Shown here one piece after another: positions 33,831 through 41,732 of a DNA stretch of 49,957 bases. A program made the translations under genes and the position numbers. The DNA comes from Phenylobacterium deserti (GTDB lineage Bacteria; Pseudomonadota; Alphaproteobacteria; Caulobacterales; Caulobacteraceae). How positions within the stretch are numbered: the stretch's first letter is position 1; every line of letters begins with the position of its first letter. The stretch covers positions 1 through 49,957 of the forward strand of contig CALQQB010000030.1 of assembly GCA_943332615.1 (NCBI GenBank), given 5' to 3'. The notes beneath the pieces are model-generated. The model ran no database searches, was not told the origin of the DNA, and saw only the letters and a program-made list of their open reading frames with translations.

Positions 33831-35285
33831 ATGCTACGACGGTGGGCACCGCTGTTGGCTGGTGCGCTCAGCCTAGGCCTTATGGGCCTCGCGCCGCGGC
33901 CCGCTCCCAAAGGGCCACCGAACATCATTGTCATCCTCGCCGATGACCTCGGGACGCCAGACATCTCCGCCTACGGATACCGGTCGGCTATCTCCACGCC
34001 GAACATCGACCAGTTGGCCCGGCGGGGCGTTCGGTTCACCCGAGGCTACGTGTCCGCGTCCGTCTGCAGCCCCTCGCGCGCTGGCTTGCTCAGCGGGCAA
34101 TACCAGCAGCGGCACGGGTTCGAGTACCTGACACCAGAGAACGACACGGATCGCGGCTCGCACGGGCTCGCTCCGGACCAGCGGTTGCTCCCCGAGCCCC
34201 TCAAGAAGGCCGGCTATCACACTGTGGCCATTGGCAAGTGGCATTTGGGAAACTCGCCCGACCGCCTGCCCACCGCGCGCGGCTTCGATGAGTTCTACGG
34301 CTTCCTCGGCGGTGAGACGGCCTACATCGACTCCAGGACGCCGGGCGCGACCAGCGTTTCAGTGCCCTACGTCGGAGAGCGGAGCTTCACACGCAAGGTC
34401 GCGAGCCAAGTCGTTGGCCGCTGGCGAGCGGGGTCGCCAGAAAAGACCCTCATCAACAACGACGATCGCTATCTGACCGACGAGTTCACCGACGAGGCCG
34501 TTCGCGCCATCACCGACCGGCCAAAGGACAGACCCTTCTTTATGTATCTGGCCTACAACGCGCCGCACGCGCCCATGCAAGCGACAGCAAAGTACATGGC
34601 GCGGTTTCCCAACGAGAAAGACCCGGTTCGCCGCACCTATGCGGCGATGATCAGCGCGCTCGATGACGGGGTGGGCCGAGTTCTCGGCGAACTCGACCGG
34701 CAGGGTGTGCGTGACAACACCATCGTCGTATTCCTCGCCGACAACGGGGCGGCGACCTACCTGGGCATTTCGGACTGCGAGACGCTCGCGGGCGGGAAGC
34801 TCTCTGCCTATGAGGGCGGCGCTCGCGTTCCCTACATTGTCAGTTGGCCGGCGCGCTGGCCGAAGGGCCAAGTCGATACCCGCAACGTATCCAGCCTCGA
34901 CATATACGCCACCGCCATCTCCGCGGCTGGCATCCCGTCCGACAAGCCGCTCGACGGCGTCGATCTGACGCCCCTGATGCAACCTGATCGTCGCCGGGAG
35001 GTCGTGCACGACGCCCTCTTCTGGCGTATCGGCCCCGAATATGCTGCGCTGTCCGGCGACTGGAAGCTGTTTTCCAACACCCGCCCCGGAAACTGGCCGT
35101 GGCTGTTTGATTTGGCCAGCGATCCACGTGAGACCCAAAGCGTCCTGTTCCGCCGCCGAGACATCGTCGGCTCCCTGAAGGGCAAATACGACGCCTGGGC
35201 CAGGCAGATGAAGCCGTCTAGTTGGGCGCCGAAGGAGACACTCCAGGTCATGGAATGCGGGCGAGTTGTTTTCCACGACCAGTAG
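33831..35285 (+). CDS. Type I sulfatase, secreted (sulfatase 4)
   Basis: A 484-residue exported sulfatase. The signal segment is at 1 to about 22, and GGAGGTTGAA precedes ATG. The first metal motif is ADDLGTPDISAYG (from residue 37), in place of the usual ADDLGYGD. CSPSR follows with the formylglycine cysteine at 79, then GKWHLG, AYNAPHAPMQ and ADNGAATYLG. The unusual residues after ADD and the altered DNG segment set it apart from the four others and suggest a different substrate pocket. The C-terminus has the normal ALSGDWKLF and LFDLASDPRE segments. It is divergent from sulfatase 3 and convergent with the GntR gene. Confidence 0.92.
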   Translation: MLRRWAPLLAGALSLGLMGLAPRPAPKGPPNIIVILADDLGTPDISAYGYRSAISTPNIDQLARRGVRFTRGYVSASVCSPSRAGLLSGQYQQRHGFEYLTPENDTDRGSHGLAPDQRLLPEPLKKAGYHTVAIGKWHLGNSPDRLPTARGFDEFYGFLGGETAYIDSRTPGATSVSVPYVGERSFTRKVASQVVGRWRAGSPEKTLINNDDRYLTDEFTDEAVRAITDRPKDRPFFMYLAYNAPHAPMQATAKYMARFPNEKDPVRRTYAAMISALDDGVGRVLGELDRQGVRDNTIVVFLADNGAATYLGISDCETLAGGKLSAYEGGARVPYIVSWPARWPKGQVDTRNVSSLDIYATAISAAGIPSDKPLDGVDLTPLMQPDRRREVVHDALFWRIGPEYAALSGDWKLFSNTRPGNWPWLFDLASDPRETQSVLFRRRDIVGSLKGKYDAWARQMKPSSWAPKETLQVMECGRVVFHDQ

Positions 35286-35492
35286 GCCGTTGGCAGGCTG
35301 CAAGAGTGCGACTGACGGCGACGTGCCCAGCGGCAGCAGGCCCTTGAGTGGCTGGATGCCGGCGGATGTCGCAATGGCGATCGAAACCGGCTACAGCCCG
35401 AGCCACGGACGTAGCAAGTCAAGCTAAGCAGGAGCTTCCAGGGCTAAGACGCCTCGCTTCGGCGGAACCGGCGGCCCCAACGACGCTATGCG

Positions 35493-36206
35493 TCAGGTGA
35501 CGACCTGCCGACGCCGTCGGCCCTTGAACACGATGTCGCCGCTGGGCGGCATCAGCGTCTGCAGCTCCCGCGCCCGCGCGACCCCTTGCGAATGCATCCG
35601 CCGCGCTTGCTGGCCGGCGCGCATCGGATCTCGGTCCTTGAGCGCCTTTGTGAGAACCTGGTAGGTCTTCAGTTCCGCCAGGCGCATGTCACGGGTCGCC
35701 ATGCTGAGGTGGCCGTACATGTTGCCAAGGCCTTCGGTCATGTCGCGGATCATGCGTACCAATCGGGGGCTGCGGGCGGCTTGGTACATGATCCCGATGT
35801 AATCGTAGGTGCCCTTCTGAAACGCGTGCGGCGTAGTGTCGGGTGCCTGCGCCAAACGATCCAGATTTGCGAGCCGCTCGTCGATCGCCGCAAGTTGCTC
35901 CGGGTCCGCGCGCTCGGCGGTCAGTTCGGCGAGGCGGCCGAACAGGACCTCGCGGATTTCCATGACCTCTTGCGCCTCCTCGTCGGCCAATGCCGTGACA
36001 AAGGCGCCTTGTTGGGGGAGTACGCGGACCAGATGCCGCGATTCAAGGAGACGAAGGGCCTCGCGAACCGGACCTCGACTCACACCAAACCGGCTAGCCA
36101 GTTCCACCGTTCCTAGATGATCTCCGGCCTTGAATTCCCCGCTCTGAATCAGCCTTCGAATTTCCTGGGCCAGTTCGGGGGGGGACAGTTTGCTCACGTT
36201 GTTCAT
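35493..36206 (-). CDS. GntR-family regulator, FCD subgroup (paralog 1)
   Basis: A 237-residue regulator. The N-terminal winged helix (residues 8-70) reads ELAQEIRRLIQSGEFKAGDHLGTVELASRFGVSRGPVREALRLLE. The C-terminal FCD effector domain is all-helical (MEIREVLFGRLAELTAERA, MIRDMTEGLGNMYGHLSMATRDM) and usually holds a metal and an organic acid. It ends in a basic FKGRRRRQ tail. It is very similar to paralog 2 at 40878, including GDHLGTVELA..FGVSRGPVREALRLLES and YGHLSMAT. Its upstream region carries TGTCGACA-type sites, suggesting self-control. It is a prime candidate for binding the repeated operator of this block. Confidence 0.92.
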   Translation of the reverse strand: MNNVSKLSPPELAQEIRRLIQSGEFKAGDHLGTVELASRFGVSRGPVREALRLLESRHLVRVLPQQGAFVTALADEEAQEVMEIREVLFGRLAELTAERADPEQLAAIDERLANLDRLAQAPDTTPHAFQKGTYDYIGIMYQAARSPRLVRMIRDMTEGLGNMYGHLSMATRDMRLAELKTYQVLTKALKDRDPMRAGQQARRMHSQGVARARELQTLMPPSGDIVFKGRRRRQVVT

Positions 36207-36593
36207 GAAACCTCGGATCGCCCTAGCACGGCGCCGGCGCGTATAGGCCGCGCTAGGACGAGCACGGCGTCGGAACTGCCATCATGGATATGTTTTCGGC
36301 CCTCAGCAATGCCGAGCGCCATGGGATTGATCGCCGTCTCCAGGCATTTCGCTCTAAAACTGAAGCCCCTTTATAGTATATCGACACCATATAATACAAA
36401 ACTGTCGACATTTTGATCAGTTATATTCATTGAATGAGTTGGGTTCTGAAGCCCCACAAGGCCTGACCACGTTCGTTGTCGCGGCTGGGCATGGGCCGCT
36501 GAGCTCCTCGACCAGAGAGCCGCGTCCGCGATATCACTTTGAGATCCTAACTGCGCCAAGAACCGCCAATTGCTTATACTGACTCAGCAGGCA
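36207..36593. other. AT-richer intergenic region upstream of GntR paralog 1
   Basis: No gene is supported in these 387 bp. The stretch 36370-36435 is distinctly AT-rich against the surrounding sequence and holds the promoter-like region and the operator-like pair described separately. The part from 36440 to 36593 shows nothing recognisable. Confidence 0.6.
36379..36410. promoter_or_regulatory. Variant operator pair upstream of GntR paralog 1
   Basis: TATCGACA (36379-36386) and the perfect palindrome TGTCGACA (36403-36410) lie 16 bp apart. They resemble the repeats seen at four other promoters, but the gap is two bases longer. The sequence around them is AT-rich. A site for self-regulation is inferred. 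Confidence 0.45.
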
Positions 36594-37583
36594 TCATCGT
36601 TTGAACCGTTTGAGAAAAGCCCACGCCACTTCGCTGCTGTCGAAGTCGTTGGTGGAGCGCCCTCCCAGTTGTTCGGCGATATCCGACTTGTTGCGCGAGC
36701 GGCCGGGTAGACCGTGCCCGGCTCCGTTCATCTTGTAGAATGAGACCTCAGAGCCGCCTGCGCAGGCGGTCCACGTAACGGTTTCCGTCATGATCTGGTC
36801 AGCGGGGTCCCGGTCGGGAACGGTTCCGCGCACGGGCTTGTCCGCGCAACGGTTGGCGCGCTGCCAGAAGGCCAGCGTGTCCTCTACAGGTAGGACACGG
36901 CCCTGTTCGCGCCCCGTAGTTGCGGCCACTGCGCCTCCGCCGTATGGCACGAGCGGGTCGGCGGTTCCATTCATCATCAGGATGGGCAACGGGGCCTTCG
37001 GGGAACAGGCCTTCGCCAAGGGTTCCGGCAGGCTTGCCACCATAGTGACAACACCGGCGAGCCGGCCTGTCATGTCGCAAGCGAGCCGCTGAGCCATCAT
37101 GCCGCCATTGGACCCGCCCACGAGATAGATGCGGGACGGGTCGGCGTCCTTTCGTGCGACTAGGTCATCAAGAAGTGCGCGGAAAAACTGGACATCATCG
37201 ACGCCGCGATCGACGCGACCGTCATTCCAGCCGAAATCAACGCCCTGCGGATAGACCGCAATGAAGCCCTCCCGATCGCCGATCTCGTTGAAACCCATCT
37301 GTCGCGCGCGGCGGAGCGCAGTGCCATTTCCCCCGTGCAGCCCGATGACGATCGGAGCCGGACCCGCTCGGAGTGAGGCCGGCCGATGGATGTAGTACAC
37401 GCGCCCCTGCCCCCCGACCTGGATCACCCGTCGCTCGAGGCCCGCTATCAGCTGGGGATTAGCTTCGTCGGCCTCGATCGATGGGCGCGGCAGGACTGGC
37501 GGCGCCGGCGCTGCTGCGGCCAATCCTGTCAGACCCATACAGATCGCGAGACCTGAGATCAGGCCCAGATGGCTTGTCCGCAT
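36594..37583 (-). CDS. Secreted PHB-depolymerase/feruloyl-esterase-like alpha/beta hydrolase
   Basis: A 329-residue exported esterase of the LpqC/poly-hydroxybutyrate depolymerase (CE1-like) kind. The signal peptide is at 1 to about 24 (LTGLAAAAPA), and GGAG precedes ATG. It has YYIHRPASLRAG then VIGLHGGNG (oxyanion region), DDVQFFRALLDDLV, the nucleophile elbow GGSNGGMMAQRL, MMNGTADPLVPYGGG carrying the acid Asp, and GAGHGLPG with the catalytic His. Such enzymes cleave esters of hydroxycinnamic acids or polyesters. It is the third gene of the TBDR - hydrolase - esterase operon. With the nearby sulfatases, it suggests a substrate carrying both ester and sulfate groups. Confidence 0.85.
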   Translation of the reverse strand: MRTSHLGLISGLAICMGLTGLAAAAPAPPVLPRPSIEADEANPQLIAGLERRVIQVGGQGRVYYIHRPASLRAGPAPIVIGLHGGNGTALRRARQMGFNEIGDREGFIAVYPQGVDFGWNDGRVDRGVDDVQFFRALLDDLVARKDADPSRIYLVGGSNGGMMAQRLACDMTGRLAGVVTMVASLPEPLAKACSPKAPLPILMMNGTADPLVPYGGGAVAATTGREQGRVLPVEDTLAFWQRANRCADKPVRGTVPDRDPADQIMTETVTWTACAGGSEVSFYKMNGAGHGLPGRSRNKSDIAEQLGGRSTNDFDSSEVAWAFLKRFKR

Positions 37584-37608
37584 TAACAGTCTCCGGCTTG
37601 GATGGGCC

Positions 37609-38568
37609 CTACCTCAGGCACCGTGCGAGAAAGTCTTCCATTGTATGTCGCGCTTCAGCCTCTTCGGCGTACTGCGCGGCCGTCTTGGGGCCCACGCCGA
37701 CTCGCGCGCCGAATTCGCCTTCGCGCCCCCAATAGAACCCGTGTAAGCTGTCCTTGACCCTCAGGACCTCCACGCTCCGCCCCGCGGCCTTCATGCGGGT
37801 GATCGTAGGTTCAACGACGGTCGCAGGGACTTGCTGGTCGGCCTCGCTGATCAGAAACAGGGTTGGCGCAAGAATTTCGCCTGCATGGAGTTCGATGCTC
37901 TTCTCTTGGATGCGATCCAGGAGCGCCTGTCCCGACAGTCCACGGCGGTCGAGTCCGTTCAGCAGGCTTTTCCGCGCCGTCAGCATCCACTTGATGGCGC
38001 TAGGCCGAAGTTCCGACACGGGCGGCTTTGCCGGATCAGCCAGCAGAAAGAACGAGGGATTCGTCATCCAGGGGGAGCCTGCGACAACGCAGGCTAGACC
38101 ACGGCCGGCTCGTATGCCCGCCCGAAGGGCAAGGTGGCCACCATGGGAGCCCGCCACGATGGCGATGCGCTTCGGATCGAACCTTGGGTCGCGCCGAACC
38201 ATGTCCAGTGCAGCCAGGATGTCTTCCTCTTCGCCCCCCAGGATCGCTCCCGGACGGTAGTCGACGGAAAGAATCGCCCACGGGCGCCCGTTGAGCATCT
38301 TGATGGTCGGTAGCGTGCTCTGTGGGTCAGCCGCTTCCCTGAGCACAGCCGCATCGCGACCTCCCTCTCCACCGTGAATCGTGATGACCACGGGCCAGGG
38401 TCCCGAGCTGTCCGGGAGGCTGTAGAAGGCCTGCAATCGGGGGCCGCCCGGGGCCTGGACAGCGGACTCCTCAACCGTCCGGGCCATGACCGCACCAGCG
38501 ACCGCTAGATTGATCCCGAGAGCGGCCACGAGGGCCACCCATCGCCTGCTCTTGAAACGGCCTACCAT
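37609..38568 (-). CDS. Exported prolyl-oligopeptidase-type alpha/beta hydrolase
   Basis: A 319-residue hydrolase with an N-terminal export segment (VALVAALGINLAVAGAVMA). VVITIHGGEGG is the oxyanion loop, DPRFDPKRIAIVAGSHGGHLAL holds the nucleophile serine (GSHGG), ISEADQQVPA the acid region and DSLHGFYW the catalytic histidine. The layout is that of S9/dienelactone-hydrolase-like esterases or peptidases. Its ATG overlaps the stop of the upstream receptor gene by seven bases, indicating coupled translation, and the esterase follows after 25 bp. It probably attacks an ester or amide in the molecule brought in by that receptor. Confidence 0.82.
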   Translation of the reverse strand: MVGRFKSRRWVALVAALGINLAVAGAVMARTVEESAVQAPGGPRLQAFYSLPDSSGPWPVVITIHGGEGGRDAAVLREAADPQSTLPTIKMLNGRPWAILSVDYRPGAILGGEEEDILAALDMVRRDPRFDPKRIAIVAGSHGGHLALRAGIRAGRGLACVVAGSPWMTNPSFFLLADPAKPPVSELRPSAIKWMLTARKSLLNGLDRRGLSGQALLDRIQEKSIELHAGEILAPTLFLISEADQQVPATVVEPTITRMKAAGRSVEVLRVKDSLHGFYWGREGEFGARVGVGPKTAAQYAEEAEARHTMEDFLARCLR

Positions 38569-40760
38569 TTGACACGCAACTGGACGCCGTAGTTCCGAGG
38601 CGTGCTCCAGCGCTTTTGCGTGGCCGAGGCGAAGACGTAATAAGACTCGTCCCCCAGGTTGTTCCCGTAGGCCGCCAGTTCGATGTCGCCGAACGTAACG
38701 CCGATACGGCCGTCCAGGATGTCCCGGTCATCGAGCGCAAGCGCGGAGTCGATCTCCTGCAGTCCTCCCGACTGTCCGGAGTAGGACAGGTTTACGAAGC
38801 CGCTGACATTGTCCGCTATGTCATGACGATAGTTGAAATCGGCGGCCCGCACCCATCGTGGGTTCTGCGGGATCGGGTGGCCCGTCAGTTTCAGTTCGCC
38901 GCTCTGCCGTGACAGACTTGCGTTAAGCGAAAGCCGTCCTCCGGCGATCCGCCAGCGCCCGTTGGCCGTCGCCTCAAGGCCCCAGACGCGCGCGGCCCCT
39001 AGATTGCTGATGAAGGCGACCGACGCCACGGGGCAGACGGGATTGGTCACGGCGCAGCCATTGTCCACCTGGGCCTGGAAGTCGCGGACGCGTGTCCGAT
39101 AGGCCGCGCCGGTTACGAAGAGCCCCGGAGCGATGTCTCCCTTCAGACCGGCTTCGAGCGATGTGCCGCGCTCTGGATCGAAAGTAGGCGTGACCGGCTT
39201 CGGCGCGCGGAGATCCCCTTGGTTGGCGTTGAACCCGCCCGCCCGGTAGCCCGTGGCGAGACGCACGTAGGTGGTCCAGGCCGACAGCGGTCGGTAGCTT
39301 AGCGAAAACGCGTAGTCGAGGTTGCTGTAGCGGTCGCGGTCAGAACTGGTCTGGGCGGCGATCGGCGCATTGGTCGGAAGGGTGAAACCGGCATTTGTCC
39401 GCCGCCGCTGATCGCTCGAGTAACGGACCTCGGCCTCCGTGGACAGCCGCTCGGACAGCGTGTAGCCGATCGACCCGTAGGGCGAGATCGACGTGTAGCG
39501 CCCCCGACCGGGAAGATAGTTCCCGATCGACGGGTTGGTGCGCGTCGGCGTCCGATAGGTCAGAGTCGTGAACTTGTCGTCCGTATCAAGGATCTCGATC
39601 CCGGCCAGCCACTGGATGCCGCCCTGCGCGCCCGAGACATGCGTGTCATGGAAGAATGACTCGAAGTCGTCATTGTTGTTGGTCGTCGCGTTGGCATCGG
39701 TGACAGTGGTGGCGTTGCCCCGCGCCTGCTCACGCGCGAGCGTCGCGGCGTCGAACTGGTCGGTGTCGTTGGTTGTGCGAGTCACGCGGTGTCGATAGGC
39801 CGAGACGGAATTCAATGTGCCGAAGCCGGCCACCCACTCGAACTTCGCAATCACCGTCTGCAGATGCTGCTTCGTGGGCAGAACCGTGTTGTTGTAGCTC
39901 ACGTACTTCGGCGTCGTGTAGCCCAACGGAAAACCGCTACTCCCCCGAGGGATATCGAACGTCGCTCGAAGTGCGGGAAGATCATATAGTCCGTCTTCCG
40001 CAAGGATGTTGGCGTCAAAGCCTCCGCGCTTGAACCGCAATTGGCCGCGGAATGCATATCCCTTCTGGCTATCTATATAGTTGTCCTGCGAGGCGTTGTA
40101 GAAGAAGCCCTTAGGCTGATCGAGGTATTCGCCACTCAGGCGAACCGCAACCTCGTCGGACAACGGTATGTTGATCGCCGACTGGATCTGCTTCAGGTGG
40201 CTCTCGAACTGGTAATTTAGGTTCGCGAATCCGGACGCCTTCCATTTTGGACGGGCCGAAGCGATGATTACGGCGCCACCGACGGCATTGCGCCCATAGA
40301 GCGCGCCCTGTGGACCCCGAAGTACCTGGAACTGTTCCACGTCCAGCAGGTCCAGCCTGCTGAACGTACGGCCCCCCACAACCCCGCCACCCACGTAGAC
40401 GTCGTTCCGGTAGAGGCCCACCGCGGCTTCCGTGCTGGTGCCGCGCCCTTGCCCCGAACCACGCATGGTGATTTCAGAGTTTCCGGGCGAGGACGTGTCC
40501 AGGAACTTTACCCCCGGGACGCTGTTCAGCACCGTCTGCGGGTCTGAGACGTCGCCGCGGGCCAGCAAGTCCTCAAGATTGACCACACTGGCGGAAACGG
40601 GAACGTCCCTCAGGCGCTCCTCGCGTTTGCGCGCAGTCACGACCACCTCGCCTAGGTCGGTCGCTGCCGTCGCTTGGGCAGAGCGAACCTGGGCGTGAAT
40701 TGGCGTGCCCGCCAAAGTCGCTAGCACGGACGCTCCCGCCAACAGACCTCGCGCTCTCAT
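38562..40760 (-). CDS. TonB-dependent receptor of the GntR/sulfatase block
   Basis: A 732-residue outer-membrane receptor. ATG at 40760 follows GGAGGGG and starts a signal peptide (LLAGASVLATLAGTPIHAQ). The plug shows GEVVVTARKREERLRDVPVSASV, EAAVGLYRNDVYVGGG and FQVLRGPQGALYGRNAVGG. The barrel has the cysteine loop DNGC then NPVCPV, as in the receptors at 19966 and 24929, and ends RVKW. The two-part operator lies 65-94 bp upstream. Sharing the cysteine loop with the two receptors of the DUF3604 locus implies related ligands for the two gene blocks. Confidence 0.93.
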   Translation of the reverse strand: MRARGLLAGASVLATLAGTPIHAQVRSAQATAATDLGEVVVTARKREERLRDVPVSASVVNLEDLLARGDVSDPQTVLNSVPGVKFLDTSSPGNSEITMRGSGQGRGTSTEAAVGLYRNDVYVGGGVVGGRTFSRLDLLDVEQFQVLRGPQGALYGRNAVGGAVIIASARPKWKASGFANLNYQFESHLKQIQSAINIPLSDEVAVRLSGEYLDQPKGFFYNASQDNYIDSQKGYAFRGQLRFKRGGFDANILAEDGLYDLPALRATFDIPRGSSGFPLGYTTPKYVSYNNTVLPTKQHLQTVIAKFEWVAGFGTLNSVSAYRHRVTRTTNDTDQFDAATLAREQARGNATTVTDANATTNNNDDFESFFHDTHVSGAQGGIQWLAGIEILDTDDKFTTLTYRTPTRTNPSIGNYLPGRGRYTSISPYGSIGYTLSERLSTEAEVRYSSDQRRRTNAGFTLPTNAPIAAQTSSDRDRYSNLDYAFSLSYRPLSAWTTYVRLATGYRAGGFNANQGDLRAPKPVTPTFDPERGTSLEAGLKGDIAPGLFVTGAAYRTRVRDFQAQVDNGCAVTNPVCPVASVAFISNLGAARVWGLEATANGRWRIAGGRLSLNASLSRQSGELKLTGHPIPQNPRWVRAADFNYRHDIADNVSGFVNLSYSGQSGGLQEIDSALALDDRDILDGRIGVTFGDIELAAYGNNLGDESYYVFASATQKRWSTPRNYGVQLRVKW

Positions 40761-40824
40761 TCTGCTTCCCCTCCGATGGTCCACTGCGCGGGACCTGACG
40801 GGATGCTACGCGACGAGCGTAAAA

Positions 40825-40854
40825 TGGCAACACTTTATGGAAACTTCGCCGACA
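40825..40854. promoter_or_regulatory. Two-part operator upstream of the TBDR operon
   Basis: TGGCAACA (40825-40832) and CGCCGACA (40847-40854), with a 14-bp gap. Read on the minus strand this is TGTCGGCG, 14 bp, TGTTGCCA, and the gap holds CATAAA, a possible -10 element. It matches the pattern at 33718, 43388 and 47849. Confidence 0.6.
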
Positions 40855-40877
40855 TTTTCTAGCGGACGTGAGTCCCA

Positions 40878-41669
40878 TCAAGTGGGCTCGTTCGTCGTCC
40901 GACGTGGTCGACGTCGACCACGAAACTCAACCACTCTGGGAATCGGAAGAGCGGACTGCAGCTCACGAGCCCGTCGCACGCCATCTGCGTGCATAATCCG
41001 GGCGGCTGCGTGCGCTGCCTGCGGATCGCGATCTGCCACTGCCGACGTCAGCCGGGCGTAGGCGGACGCTTCCTGCTGGCGCATTTCCTGTGTCGCCATG
41101 CTGAGGTGGCCGTATGCGTGACCCGCGCCCTCAGACCAGTCGCGCATGAGTTGGAGCAGCCGCGTATTGCCTGCGGCTGCGTACAGTACGGCGACATAGG
41201 CGTAGGTCGCCTGTTGGAACTCGGCGGGTGACGTCGAAGGCATTTCCGCCAGGCGAGCCAGCGCCGCCAGATAGGTCTTCAGAGCCTTGATCTGGGTTTG
41301 ACCAATGCGAGCTGCAGCCAACTCCGCGAGGGCGGCGAACAGCACTTCACGAGCCTCCATCAACTCGGCGACCTCCTGATCGCCGAGCGCCATGACGAAC
41401 GCCCCCTTCTGCGGGAGAATGCGGACTAGTGCGCGGGACTCAAGCAGACGAAGCGCTTCTCGGACGGGCCCGCGACTGACCCCAAACCGATCGGCGAGCT
41501 CGACCGTGCCCAGATGTTCGCCTGGCTGCAGCTCGCCTCGACTGATCATGCCGCGTATGGCGCGCGCAATCTGGGGCGGAGAGAGGCGATCGGTGTCCTT
41601 GGACGCCGGCGCCGAAGAGGCGGCGCCCGTGCTCATTGAGGCCAGCTTCGGTGGAGGGCCTGCGGTCAT
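40878..41669 (-). CDS. GntR-family regulator, FCD subgroup (paralog 2)
   Basis: A 263-residue regulator with a loosely structured N-terminal extension of about 25 residues (ASSAPASKDTD). The winged helix follows (QIARAIRGMISRGELQPGEHLGTVELADRFGVSRGPVREALRLLES), then an FCD domain (MEAREVLFAALAELAAARI, MRDWSEGAGHAYGHLSMATQEM) and a basic tail (FRGRRRPRR). It is nearly superimposable on paralog 1, so the pair arose by duplication and may recognise the same operator or share sites in competition. It lies between sulfatase 5 and the receptor operon, on the same strand as both. No strong ribosome site was seen, so the start could be a later ATG at 41636. Confidence 0.92.
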   Translation of the reverse strand: MTAGPPPKLASMSTGAASSAPASKDTDRLSPPQIARAIRGMISRGELQPGEHLGTVELADRFGVSRGPVREALRLLESRALVRILPQKGAFVMALGDQEVAELMEAREVLFAALAELAAARIGQTQIKALKTYLAALARLAEMPSTSPAEFQQATYAYVAVLYAAAGNTRLLQLMRDWSEGAGHAYGHLSMATQEMRQQEASAYARLTSAVADRDPQAAHAAARIMHADGVRRARELQSALPIPRVVEFRGRRRPRRTTNEPT

Positions 41670-41732
41670 TAGAGTGCTTTCGTGAATTCTACACAGAGCG
41701 GATTGGAAATCGCAGCCTTTAGTATCAATGCC

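Noticed and set aside
36117..36416. Small plus-strand frame upstream of the esterase gene
   Set aside because: Covers the AT-rich promoter region of the GntR gene, has no ribosome site and no protein-like pattern.
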